A stretch of 64,000 nucleotides of DNA from Hypomyces perniciosus (Eukaryota; Ascomycota; Sordariomycetes; Hypocreales; Hypocreaceae): NCBI GenBank assembly GCA_008477525.1, contig SPDT01000007.1, positions 4,526,001 through 4,590,000 of the forward strand, in the 5' to 3' direction. Below are positions 33,319 to 43,956 of the stretch, piece by piece. The notes beneath the pieces are model-generated. The model was not told the origin of the DNA. It did no database searches and saw nothing but the letters and a program-made list of their open reading frames with translations. Made by a program: the position numbers and the translations under genes. Position 1 is the first letter of the stretch. Every line of letters starts with the position of its first letter.

Positions 33319-34869
33319 TCATAATAGACTCTCTGGTTCAAGGACCTGTAATACTGCTCCCACAAGATGCAGACTTCCCGTGACCAGCACCCTCCGCGGG
33401 CCTTGCGATAACCTCCTTGCCTCCGCCATAGAATCAACAACGTTGTCGAAAATCTTTGTCGAACAGCCAGGAACCATGCTGCGCATCATTTCCGCCGCTT
33501 GCTCTTGAACACTCATGTCTCGAGTCTCTCCAGTAGCTGGTGGTGTCGTGTCGTTCCGTGTGAAGATGGCATAACGGAAGATGTCATCCCTCTGAGTCTC
33601 CTTCTTGATCATGTTGACAAACCCTGCTAGTAGTTGCGCGGCATCCCTCTCTTGTTGATTAAAGATCAACACGAAGGACTCATTGTCTTCTAGATGTTGA
33701 ACAGACCACTTGGCCACCTGTTCGAGGCTCTCCGTTGTATGAGCGCCATCCATCAGCCAGACAACTTGCCCATCATTGAGAATCTCGCACCGGCCCCTGT
33801 TCTTTGCCTCTCGCAACCCCTGGACCATTGGCTCTGGGGTGTTCTGCAGCACCGTAGCCGGGCTCCCATCCATTCCAAGATGCTCACGTACCGCCATCAC
33901 AGCCAGGGCCTGATTCCGCTTCTGAAAGCCTCCCTGGAGAATTCCATCCACACCACCCCATTTCTCAACGAGGCCATTGTCCACCTCCACCAACTCAGCT
34001 CCCTTCTCGGCGGCCCTCGTCCTCAGAACCTCCATCACGCCAGGCTGTTCGTCCATCATCATCGTAAACCCTTTCACTCCAGCTTTGAAGATGCCCGCCT
34101 TATGCCACGTAATCTTCTCAACTGTGTCCCCCAACATCGCCACATGATCAATTCCCAACTGTGACACCACAGCCGCCGAAACAGCCTCCGCAGGTAACAC
34201 ATTCGTCGCATCATACTCCCCTCCAATCCCGCACTCCATCACCACATCCGTTATCCCCTCTCTCAAAAAGATATGCCACGCCAGAATTGTCAAGAACCGA
34301 AAGAAGAAAGGCTTTGACGCTGGTCCTTCCGCCTCAACAGCCGCTATGCCATCTTTCACTGCTGCTTCGGTGAATCGATCCCACACTTCGAAAAAAGCGC
34401 TGGCGAATAATTCCTGGCCCACGGGATTGCCGTTGATGGCGATTCGCTCCCGAATACTGACGAGATGCGGACTCGTGTACGTCCCAACGGTGCGATATTT
34501 CTTTAACATGGCCGTTGCAAATGCGCAGACGGAGCCCTTGCCTTTTGTGCCAGCGACGTGGATGTGTCGCATGCGAGAGAGATCCTTTGGCGTATATCCA
34601 GCGCGACGAAGCCATGCTAGCATCTCTGGGATAGCAGCAGCATTGAGATCCTGGGGGACCTGATTTGCCGGCGAGGTCTCAAATAACTGAGTAGTATTGC
34701 GGTTTGATTTCAGCTGAGACAGCCGCTCGAGAGCTTCGGTATAGCTTCGTGAGATGGTGCTCACGTATCTGCAGTCCCGCGCGGCGAATGGTGATCTGAC
34801 AGAGTTCTTGGATGCCTGTAGCGAAGCAATCACTTGACTGCACACTCCGCAGGCTCGCCCAGTATTCAT
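33319..34869 (-). CDS. MET7: Folylpolyglutamate synthase, paralogue B (probably mitochondrial)
   Basis: Single exon, 516 aa. All FPGS motifs are present: HVAGTKGKGSVCAF, GIGGEYDATNVL, LGIDHVAMLGDTVEKITWH, MDGAHTTESLEQVAKW and VTGSLHLVGAVLQVLEP. The first ~45 residues are Arg/Ser/Ala-rich with few acids (SVRSPFAARDCRYVSTISRS), like a mitochondrial presequence, after which the FPGS domain starts at YTEALERLSQL. It is intronless, whereas the neighbouring paralogue has three introns. The symbol follows the yeast/Neurospora FPGS name; which of the two is the strict orthologue cannot be settled by eye. Confidence 0.93.
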   Translation of the reverse strand: MNTGRACGVCSQVIASLQASKNSVRSPFAARDCRYVSTISRSYTEALERLSQLKSNRNTTQLFETSPANQVPQDLNAAAIPEMLAWLRRAGYTPKDLSRMRHIHVAGTKGKGSVCAFATAMLKKYRTVGTYTSPHLVSIRERIAINGNPVGQELFASAFFEVWDRFTEAAVKDGIAAVEAEGPASKPFFFRFLTILAWHIFLREGITDVVMECGIGGEYDATNVLPAEAVSAAVVSQLGIDHVAMLGDTVEKITWHKAGIFKAGVKGFTMMMDEQPGVMEVLRTRAAEKGAELVEVDNGLVEKWGGVDGILQGGFQKRNQALAVMAVREHLGMDGSPATVLQNTPEPMVQGLREAKNRGRCEILNDGQVVWLMDGAHTTESLEQVAKWSVQHLEDNESFVLIFNQQERDAAQLLAGFVNMIKKETQRDDIFRYAIFTRNDTTPPATGETRDMSVQEQAAEMMRSMVPGCSTKIFDNVVDSMAEARRLSQGPRRVLVTGSLHLVGAVLQVLEPESLL

Positions 34870-35162
34870 TTCTCTGTTTAATGGCTGAGATTCGAGATGT
34901 CATGTGAAAGCGTACGATGATGAGAGGTTGAAAGTTCATGGTGGGGCTCTGAAGGTGCTTGGACTTGGATTGCGAAATCCACACCACACTATTCCATCTT
35001 ACATAGTTGATCATCACAAAAGCCTCAGATCGTGAATTACAAAATGAAATAGTGTTAAGAACTAGTGGCCCCCCAGTGTCTATTTGATATCTTTTACACG
35101 GGCCAGGCAGCCCTCTACGTGTGCCCCCCGACCAATATACAGAACAATGCAGACTCCTTTTT

Positions 35163-37251
35163 TTAATCCACCCTCAGGCTCTGTAGCCGAGCCTCCGTGG
35201 CAATGACCTGCAGAAGTACTGTTAGCGAAGGGACGAGGGAAAAAGGTCTGTATGCTGCGGAAACTTACGTCAAGAGCTTGCTGAACCTCTAGAACCTTGC
35301 GGGCCTCAGCCAGCCAGTCCTTGCTCAGCGTCTTCGCCCACCCTTGCAATCCCGTCATCTCCCTTGTCGCAGCATCTAGGTCACCCTCCTCCAAATATGT
35401 CTGAGTCCGCGTCAGGACGCTCTCAACATCGTCTCCCTCGGCAAGGCCCTGTTTCTTGAACATTACGTGGCTGAGAACCCAGCTAGAAGCGTGGCTAGCA
35501 ACACCTGCTTCATCGGGGAGCAGGGACGCCTTACGAACTTCGCTGGCAACTCGGCGGAATCGGTCGATCAACTGAGATGACGTAGAGATGCCGCGCTGAT
35601 AAGCCGACGGGGTAATGGAAGCGATGGCAGCGTCTACTACGGCGTCGTCAGAGGCAATCTCCTTCAGCGCGACAAGCTCCCGGATAAATGGTCGAGGGTG
35701 CTGGCCATCTTCCAAGCTGGCGCGGACAGCCTCAACAGCCACGTGCAGTTGCTGCGTCTTGAGGTTAGAGTCAACAACCCCGTTCCAGCCAAGAGTCAAC
35801 TTCTCGAGATCCGACACGGCTGCCGAAAGCTCATTCAGTTTGCCAATACGGCTCTCACGCTCCTGCTCCACGCGCACCTGAACCTCCTTGACAAACTCCT
35901 TTTTGAGAGCAATAGCCTGTTCTAGGAGTTGATTCTGGAGCTTCTTCTCATTGAGCTCCTTCTCACGCTCGAGGAGAAGCTTCACTCGCTCGTTGTAGCC
36001 TTCACGCACAGTCTTCATCTTTTCCTCGAACTCTTCACGCCAGACAATCTCTTGCTGGGCCATGGTGTTCTCAACCCGCTTGATCAGGTCATTGGCAGCA
36101 ACGTCGAACTCGGCAACTGTCGATCGAACCTCATCAGCAGCCTTCTTCTCAACGCCGCTCTTGAGATCCTTCAGTCTGCTACCGATCCTAGTAACCTCGC
36201 CCTTCGCCTTGTCAATCGTTGAAGAGTATTTTCCCTGAGCGCCGTCAGCATTGATGACCAGGATGAGATCGTTCAGCATGTGAACAAGATCCCGAACGAT
36301 AGGCTCCTTGGCATCCGGCAGAGACATCAGGTCAATGCGTGGCAGGGGCGGGACTCGAGATGGCTCGTTGACTTCGGGTGCCTTGTAAACTTTTGAAGCA
36401 GGGGCCTCGGGTTTCTTCTCAGGTGGTGGTGTGGCCTTCTCAACCGGCTTAGCAACAACAGGCTTTGCCTCAGTGATAGCAGGCTTAACAGTTTCCTCGG
36501 GTTTTTCCTCAGGCTTAACTGGTGACTTCTTGACTGAGGGAGCAGCGCTTGAACGGCGCTCGGAAGATTCCGTCTTGTCCGCAACCCTCCATGAGGCGCC
36601 ACTCTGCGCAGGAATCCTAACTTTCTCACTGGCTTCACGAGTCCTTGAACTACCAACATGGGCATTGGGGAACCTCTTCTTGAACTCCATCTCCTCTAAA
36701 TAGAGGACGGCCTGCTCGCCAAAGGGGATATACTCGGTGAAGAAGTCATGGAAGCTGTCGTTGATGCGCGAATACCAAACTCCTCCACTGAAACCGACAG
36801 CACCAAGCACGATCAAGGTAAGGATGAAGTTCCTCAGTCGTCTGAAGAAGCCCTTCTTTTTCGGTGGGGGGCTAGGAGCCTTGGGCGTTGCGCTCTGCTC
36901 AGTCGATGGAGGGGGAGGTGTCGGAGGGATCTCTGATGCCGTCACATTCGTATCAACAGCGCTCTGGGCCGGAGGTGGGGGAGTGCGCTCAGAGCTCTTA
37001 GTCTCGGACGTAGGCAGCACGGGAGGCTTCGAGGCATCGCTCTTGTCGGCATAGTATCTCTAAACTCGGGGATTTTTAGTCAGTCGCGAATTTCCTTCTA
37101 GTGGTGGTGGTGTTGCTGATGCTTTGCCGGAACGTACATTGCCCAACACCACAGCTCGTCGCGATGTCGCAATAGACCATTGACGCCCGGCAGTCGCCGC
37201 GACGGGCTTGCCGCCTAGCAACCTCGCTGACCGAAGCGATGTTCGCAGCAT
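35163..37251 (-). CDS. MIC60: MICOS subunit Mic60 (mitofilin)
   Basis: Inner-membrane protein that shapes cristae junctions and contacts the outer membrane. Exons 37251-37138, 37059-35269 and 35207-35163 give 649 aa. The N-terminus MLRTSLRSARLLGGK is an Arg-rich presequence. A Pro-rich stretch follows, then KKKGFFRRLRNFILTLIVLG, a single membrane span at ~116-134. The middle (residues ~290-430) is coiled coil, and the C-terminal mitofilin domain ends QALDVIATEARLQSLRVD after the last splice. The last exon encodes only 14 residues and is easily missed. Introns are 78 and 61 bp; the first joins GN|RYYADKSDASK. Order and motifs fit fungal Mic60. Confidence 0.95.
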
Positions 37252-38019
37252 TGGGGATACAATGGCCAGCAGATGGGCGGGTGGGATGAGAGGTTGTACG
37301 GGTACCAAGCCCAAAAGTTGGCACTGGACAAAAACGCTCAGGGCAAAAGTTCGGCTAATGAGAGCTCCAGACCACCGGCAAGAACCGGATCAATGACACA
37401 ACGCCGTTATGGCAAAATCATGTGCGAATTCTTGATGAAAGTAGTATTGATCAATTCTTCATAAAATGGTTTCATCATGGTGATTGTGCATCCTGGTTCA
37501 GAGAGCTCTGAGTTCTTTGTTCAGGTCTGCTCAATGTTAATGGTCATCACGCGAGCCATCACCGGGCGGTTTGGTGGACCACATATTAGGTAGATAACTA
37601 CTATCAATCACAAGCCTCGGTCTAGTTAATAGCAATCTATTAAGACTCTCAACCAAAGTCACTGAAAGACATCATACAACGTCGTCCCTGTATCATATGA
37701 TCCTCCAGCATCTGTAGCACAAACCGACTTGCTTGAGCATCGGTTCTCATTCTCCACGGACATCCAGCTCATCAAGACAGTCACAAAACTCAAATCGAAT
37801 ATTAAGAAAAACCAAAGAATAAATTGTCGGCCCATACCCTCCAAACCCAAGACTCCGAGAAATATACGACGCACCTGGACTCACCAAACGAAAGTCGAGG
37901 CTGGAATCACTACTGTCACTCTATGCTGGCCTGAACCTGACCACTCCCATTGATGCATTGCTGGACGTCGGTAGATAAGGGTCATTGAACGTCCCTAGGC
38001 CATATCTCGTGTGCATAAT
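37252..38019. other. Intergenic, no gene seen
   Basis: MIC60 promoter and the 3' flank of the Rab5 gene. No coding or RNA signal recognised. Confidence 0.6.
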
Positions 38020-38912
38020 TTAGCAGGCGCATGGCCCGCTGACATTAGTGTTGGAATTCTCTGGCGCTAGACTGACGCCTGGTCGCTGGCCCGGTCGAGC
38101 GTGTCTGGGTCCGACCTGATCCAAGGGTAACTTCTTGGCAATGGCGGTAAAGAGTTCCCGGACATTCTCGGCAGTTTTGGCGGAAGTTTCAAAGAAAAGC
38201 AGTCCAGCTTCCCGAGCGTATGCTTCGGCGTCGGCTGTTGGGATCGCTCGCTTATCGGGCTGTTCGGTGACCAGATCCAGCTTGTTGCCTGCGAGAGCAA
38301 TAATGATATTCTCGTTTGCTTGGCGCTGGAGTTCCTTGACCCACGCCTTGGCCTTGTCTAGTGATGCCTACAGTCCAGTAAGTATCATTCAGTGGTACTG
38401 GTAGGCGGCTCAACATACGGATTGCGTGATATCATATACAACAACGGCGCAGTTGGCGTTCCGGTAGTACATGGGCGCCAGAGACTTGTACCGCTCCTGA
38501 CCAGCTGTATCCCAGATTTCAAACTTGACTGTGGTGTTCTCATCGAGAGAGATGGTTTGCGTGAGGAAGGCGGCTCCGATGGTGGATTCTCGGAACGAGT
38601 CGAATTGGTCCTGAATATTGCGTCAGTCTTAAGAACCACTCATCCTTATGGTATGGTGTATTGAGCTTACCTTGACAAATCGCAGGACTATTGAACTCTA
38701 AAGCAATAGGTTAGCCCGTCGACCAGCGCTTTGAGAAAAATGTTGTGAAAGTCACCTTTCCGACAGCGGATTCACCTGTAAACATGTTAGCGCTGATATC
38801 AAAGCCGAGGCTTCCATTCCACACTCGAGAACGCACCCAGAAGAACCAGTTTGAATTGCGCAAAGCGGTTGTTAATGCCGCCACGACCGGCCGGAGGTGC
38901 TCGAGCTGCCAT
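38020..38912 (-). CDS. ypt5: Rab5-type small GTPase (Ypt5/Vps21)
   Basis: Endosomal Rab GTPase that controls early endosome fusion. Exons 38912-38837, 38775-38756 (20 nt), 38697-38671 (27 nt), 38610-38419 and 38367-38020 give 220 aa. Motifs: P-loop GESAVGKS, switch [18 protein letters not shown] and a C-terminal CAC for geranylgeranylation. [10 protein letters not shown] and [18 protein letters not shown] are Rab5-like. Introns are 61, 58, 60 and 51 bp. The P-loop itself is assembled from two exons, one of them the 20-nt microexon. All joins are in phase. Confidence 0.95.
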
Positions 38913-40226
38913 TCTGATGTCTTTGGCGATGCGCTATGGCGATGGGATGGCGTTTGAAGAACGGGATGTTTAGCAAGCGTTGACTGTCGATAACGTAGAT
39001 CCGTCTTGATGAAACGACAGATGCCGGCCTGGATATCGCAAACACCCGCAACAGATGCTGTAGACGAGAAGCGCAGCGGCAGTAGTCAAGGTCGGAATAT
39101 GTTGGATGTTACTGCCTGGTGCTGCTGCAAGTCGAGGGCGAAATGGTTGGTTGCGGCGAATAGAGAGAGCGAGGTACACGTCAGGCTCGGGAGGCGATGT
39201 TGGCGGGTCAGATGGCACATGAACCATTATGTAAGCCAAGGCTACGTCGTCTGTGGCTGAGATGTGTGGCTCCATTCCGTATTCGTATTGTGAAGTAATA
39301 ACAAACGGGTTCTTACACAGAAGTCGCCAGATCCAAAGAGCTCAATGGATTTCTTCTCCTAGCAACGAACCATCAGGTATTCTGTCGTAAATACGGAGGT
39401 TTGGCTGCTGACCTTTTTACCTTAGTTTATCCTTATCGCCGCTGAAGCTGTTGTGCCTCGCTGTAAGCCGCTGGATGCAGGGAGTTTTGAGGACTCAATG
39501 AAAACACACACGTGATCAATGACCCTGATGCGGCGCAAGGGACCATCGGTATGTATCTACTCCGTAGCCTATTAATTATTATAATAATTAGCCGGCTGTA
39601 TGATTCTAGAGTATTCCTGGGTTTTATTGAGTTCTTTAACGCCAGGAGCATAGCCTCTGAGGCGCTGAAAGTGGCTCTTTGAACAGCCTGTACTCCGTAC
39701 AATCATCACACATCCACTCCCGATGCTGTAGCGCTTCAACTCATCTTTAGAACTTGGTCACTACTCCAGTAATTTCTATATATATCTTCAGTTATAGGAA
39801 TCGCTCATAATAGCAAAGTATTTAATCAGCAGCACTAGCTAAAGGATATAGCCGATTGGCCCAGCAACCAGGTTGCAAAGCAAGAAGATTCCCGAAAACG
39901 ATACTCGTACGGAGTACGAACATCAGCATCTAATAATCATTAACCCACTCTATAACTCCAGCCTATTCCAAGTCGCTATAAATTCCAAGTATCTCCTACC
40001 TTGTCTTTAAACATTGACAACCCAACGCCGTGTCCTAGTAATGGTAGTTCATAGTGCCAAAGCCGTAAGCCGTTAACCCAATACACACTTATTTCGAAGT
40101 CCGAGCATAGCCCGACCTGTACCACAACCCATAAAAGAGCCCCGAAACCCCCAAGTTCCCGCATTAGTCTTCATCATCTTGCTTTTCTTCTTCTTTATAT
40201 ATGTATATATTTTTCTCTTCGGATGA
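38913..40226. other. Intergenic, 1.3 kb, no gene seen
   Basis: Rab5 promoter and GT32 3' flank. Copies of the TACGGAGTA/TACTCCGTA motif occur near 39560, 39690 and 39908. Simple AT sequence lies around 39570-39590. Confidence 0.6.
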
Positions 40227-41483
40227 TTACTGAGGCGGGGGCGGGGGCGCAAGTGGCAGTTGTTGCAACTGCAGTTGTTGCAGGGCTTTTTGTTGCTCTT
40301 CCTTTTGTATCTGTGCAGTTTTGATGTCCTCGATAATCCGTTTCTGCTCGTTCTCGGAAAGCTTGCCCCAGTTACCCGTGTTCTCATCCCATTTTCGCAC
40401 ACATTCAGCCTCCCAGTTGCAGTCCTCGACCTGGCCGTAAGCAGGATGCCTGTATCGCGGATGGCGGCTGGGCCAGTTAGAGGCATGGAAGTGATGCTTA
40501 ACGAGGGCATTTCGAGAGTTGTGGTTGCCCGAGTCGGAGTGGCCCTGTCCTGCACAGAAGGCCTCAACTGTGAGGACGAGGACGCCGCCGACGAGCCTGG
40601 ATTCGCCCATACTGTGGAACAAGTCCCAGGTAACCTTGGGGCCACGAGACTTGCGGTTCATTTCTTCGAGGATGGCGCTGGTGAAAGCTGAAGGGCCCGT
40701 GCCGCTGATTACCTGGTCGAAGTCGAGCTTCACATCACCCAGCGCCACACCCTGCTCCTTGGCGACACCCTTGAACCACTTCATGATGTTTTCAATGAGG
40801 CGCATCATGACGGGCTGCTGCGGACGAGCCGCGAAGGTCCATTGGCAGAAGGACATGGACTTCTTACCTAGGATAGGGTGGTCCTTGAAGTCAGGCTGGT
40901 CAATCTCGATTCCGACAATCAAGTCAATGTCTTTCTCGTTGTAGCGCTCTGGGATAAATCGGTGGAAGGGTTTGAGAGTCTCGACGTCAATGTCGGCATA
41001 GATGCCGCCTTGTGCGTACATGATCATGTACCGAAGAAGGTCAGCCTTGATAATTGGAAGGTTTATTCTGTGATAGAAGTCGATAATATCCGGGCGGTTG
41101 AAGCCGTTGGGACCGTATTGCTCCTCGATATATGCCATCTCGTTGGCGTCGGTAATGACCTCGTACCGCATGCTCGGGTTCTTGACCAGCCATGTCCGCG
41201 AGGTGAGCAAGTCGCGCTCTTCGAAATTCAATGGGTCGATTTTCCACGTCTGCCAAATCTTCTGGGGAAACGTGCTTCCCGGCACAGGCGGTGCTTTTGA
41301 CTCGCGACGAAGGACGGCGGTAGGGCTCGGGATGGCGAGAACCCAATCGAAGTTGAGAATAATGACGAAAACAATGACACAGCCTAGATAGAGTGGCAGA
41401 CCTCTCCTCATCTGGGCAGGAATCCTATGACGGAAAGGGCTGGTTGAGACCATCAGTCTCGGTGATCCTAATGGAGAATTCAT
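40227..41483 (-). CDS. GT32 glycosyltransferase, Och1-like
   Basis: Probable Golgi mannosyltransferase acting on N-glycan outer chains. Single exon, 418 aa, type II topology: short cytosolic tail, membrane span LPLYLGCVIVFVIILNF (~29-45), then a lumenal catalytic domain. The sugar-binding DXD region reads GGIYADIDVETLKP (D164/D166), preceded by IKADLLRYMIMYAQGG, as in Och1/Hoc1 proteins. It ends in a Gln/Pro-rich tail (LQQLQLQQLPLAPPPPPQ), which is not part of the domain. Exact substrate is not decidable from sequence; fungi carry several Och1 paralogues. Confidence 0.9.
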   Translation of the reverse strand: MNSPLGSPRLMVSTSPFRHRIPAQMRRGLPLYLGCVIVFVIILNFDWVLAIPSPTAVLRRESKAPPVPGSTFPQKIWQTWKIDPLNFEERDLLTSRTWLVKNPSMRYEVITDANEMAYIEEQYGPNGFNRPDIIDFYHRINLPIIKADLLRYMIMYAQGGIYADIDVETLKPFHRFIPERYNEKDIDLIVGIEIDQPDFKDHPILGKKSMSFCQWTFAARPQQPVMMRLIENIMKWFKGVAKEQGVALGDVKLDFDQVISGTGPSAFTSAILEEMNRKSRGPKVTWDLFHSMGESRLVGGVLVLTVEAFCAGQGHSDSGNHNSRNALVKHHFHASNWPSRHPRYRHPAYGQVEDCNWEAECVRKWDENTGNWGKLSENEQKRIIEDIKTAQIQKEEQQKALQQLQLQQLPLAPPPPPQ

Positions 41484-43956
41484 TGTTGTGCGTGACGCTC
41501 TTTCGGAGCCGTCTATGAAACAGGCAAGAGAAAGAGAAGAGGAGAAGAGGTCGTGGAGATTATGAAGGATCGCAGCGCTGCCCTGGGGGAGCTGGGTATC
41601 ATACGATGGCAGCCACCGCGATCAAGGAGATGCAAAGCTCTCAAGGGTCTCAGACTCTCGAAGGATTTGAGGAAAGCGAGCAGATTACCATTGCCCTTAT
41701 GGGTCACACCAATTAATTGGCAAACGAAGAAGAAAAGCTGCAGTGTGCTGGTTCTTCGTCTAAGTCATAAAGATGGATGAAGATGTAATCCGAGTAGTAT
41801 GTAGTAGTACCAACAGACCGGGGAAGGAAAGGTAAAAGAACAATTTTTTCTTGGCTTGTCTGCATATATTACTCCGTAGTATTCTCGCACTTACCAATTG
41901 CCCCAATCCAGTCGTGGTTTAACACACAATTGCAGCTGCTCGTCAATCTCGCTTTTCTGCTGCTTTGCCAACAGAACGATATCACGGTGGGGGAAGGGGG
42001 GGTTCCCAGCGGGGGGATGTGGTTCTAGTCTAGCCTACAACGATGCAACGAAGTGGAGGGCACCAGGATATGATCCCTTGCAGATCGCTTGCCAGGATCT
42101 CTGCTCCGCCAAAGCGAGGAAATCCATGTGAAAATTTCGGGAGAAAATCGCGGTAGGCTTGCTAGCGTCGGACGAGGCTTCCAAAGACGACATAAGCACT
42201 GGCAATCTGGCTGTGGAGGCGGCCGAGAGAGATGGTCTATTGGTCTGATAACAGTGTGCTTCCATGTAACGCCGCCTGAACTTCGTACCACATAATAATA
42301 CATAGCATCTATTATATCAGGCAGTACTAGTACTACTTTGTACTACTACGAATACATGATAGTGCACCTACTCGTAGTAGTGGCAGGAGAAATTACGCAG
42401 GAACAAGCCATTTGTTGTGTGTTGCATTGCTTGGCTAGGTGATAGGTGATAACAAGGTGTGGCATCATATTGGAATATGTAGCGAGTACCAGGCTGCTAT
42501 AGTAGTATGCTGCTCAGTTATCCTTCCCAGAAAGAATTTTCACGCTGTGTGTGAGGTGAGCTGTCAGTGGGTAGGAAAAGGTTTCCTCCACATGGCAGTG
42601 ATAATGGCAACATTAGTACGAGTAGTAGTATTCTCGGAAACATAAGAGCAACAAGGCCCAGTTTCTGGGGCCTCGTCACGCCCACTGTCTCGGAAGAAAA
42701 GTAGTAATAGTGGTACTACTACTACTATCGGCGAGTTGAACGCCGACGACACATATACGGAGTAGACCGAGCCCTGTTCATGCTGTTGGTCTCTTTGCTC
42801 GGCTCCCTTCATCTCGCGGCTGACAGGCACACCAAGACTAGGATACGAATCTAGCCGAACGCCTGACCTCCATGCCCAATACTCCAGCTGAGCTGAATGT
42901 GCTCGAGACCAAGAGTATGGCGAAGAAAACTTGGCAAATTGTTGCCAGTTGTTGGTTGTGTGTAACCCCAGGATGCAGACTCTCCACCTACGCCTCCACT
43001 ATGCGAGCCGTTCCTGTCAGAACAAGCATGAGGGACAGGGGTTCGAGCGAGTCCCCGGACGGTAAAAATATGATCTGATTCGACGCGATATTAAGGCCGC
43101 AGGTCTGTGGCGTTCAGATAGCGCCGCCGTGTGCGGAGAAGAGGGTTTGAACGTTGAGGGTAGACGAAGTATAGTACATTCGTTCTCGGGCTGTCACCGA
43201 TTCGGAATAGATCCTTGTTGTTTTTCCAGTTCTCCAAAGTTCGCCATCCGTCGAATTCTTCCCCTTTTCCATGTGAAAGTGAGATGTGAGCCGACGAAAG
43301 ACATGTTGGCTGCTGTTCCCTTGCATAATCAGTTCATCATTGACCCCAGCACACACACACACGCAGACGCAGACGATAGCATCATCATCCTCACAATACT
43401 TTCCGGGCAACCCATGTGCAGGCGACCCTAACTGGTTTCGGCAATCCGCCTACCTTCATGCTGAGCCCTGTACGAAGTACGGAGTAGTAGTAGTACTGTG
43501 CGCTGTCAAAAGATGGGCCTTGAGGAATATCCAGATTTCATTATACCCTCCTGGGCCTCCCACCCCTCGGACCCCCCCAAGCTGGCTAAGTCGCTTCGTC
43601 TTCGTCTCCGCAAGGAATTCGACCTCGGAACGAATCTTTATCATCTGCTACTGCTAATACTATCATCCTTGGATCTTCGGCTCGTGAAAGCTGGGGAAAC
43701 GCAACGCAACCTACGGGGACTCCGACCCTAGATCGTCACAGGTTGCTTACTCCAGATACGATCTTGGGGTAATACGGAGGAATACTCGTACTCCGTACTG
43801 CGAGATCCATCATATCTGGGGAAAGCGTGTAAATATCGCTGCCAATTATATACCTCCTGGCCCCTCCGGGATCCGGCACTTCTTCTGCTTGGAGCTGGCC
43901 CTCTTTTGATCCTCACCTCTTGTTAATCCTGCTCATCCACCTCTCCCCACATCAAA
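41484..43956. other. Gene-free interval, 2.5 kb
   Basis: Divergent promoters of the GT32 and acyltransferase genes. Contains TAGTA/ACTACT-rich simple sequence at 42320-42380, 42615-42635 and 42700-42735, and palindrome half-sites near 41870, 42757, 43480 and 43773-43797. Open frames here lack protein character. Confidence 0.6.

Noticed and set aside
43021..43070. GGGGTTCGAG...TCCCC resembling a tRNA T-arm
   Set aside because: The loop is too long and no acceptor or anticodon stem can be drawn around it.
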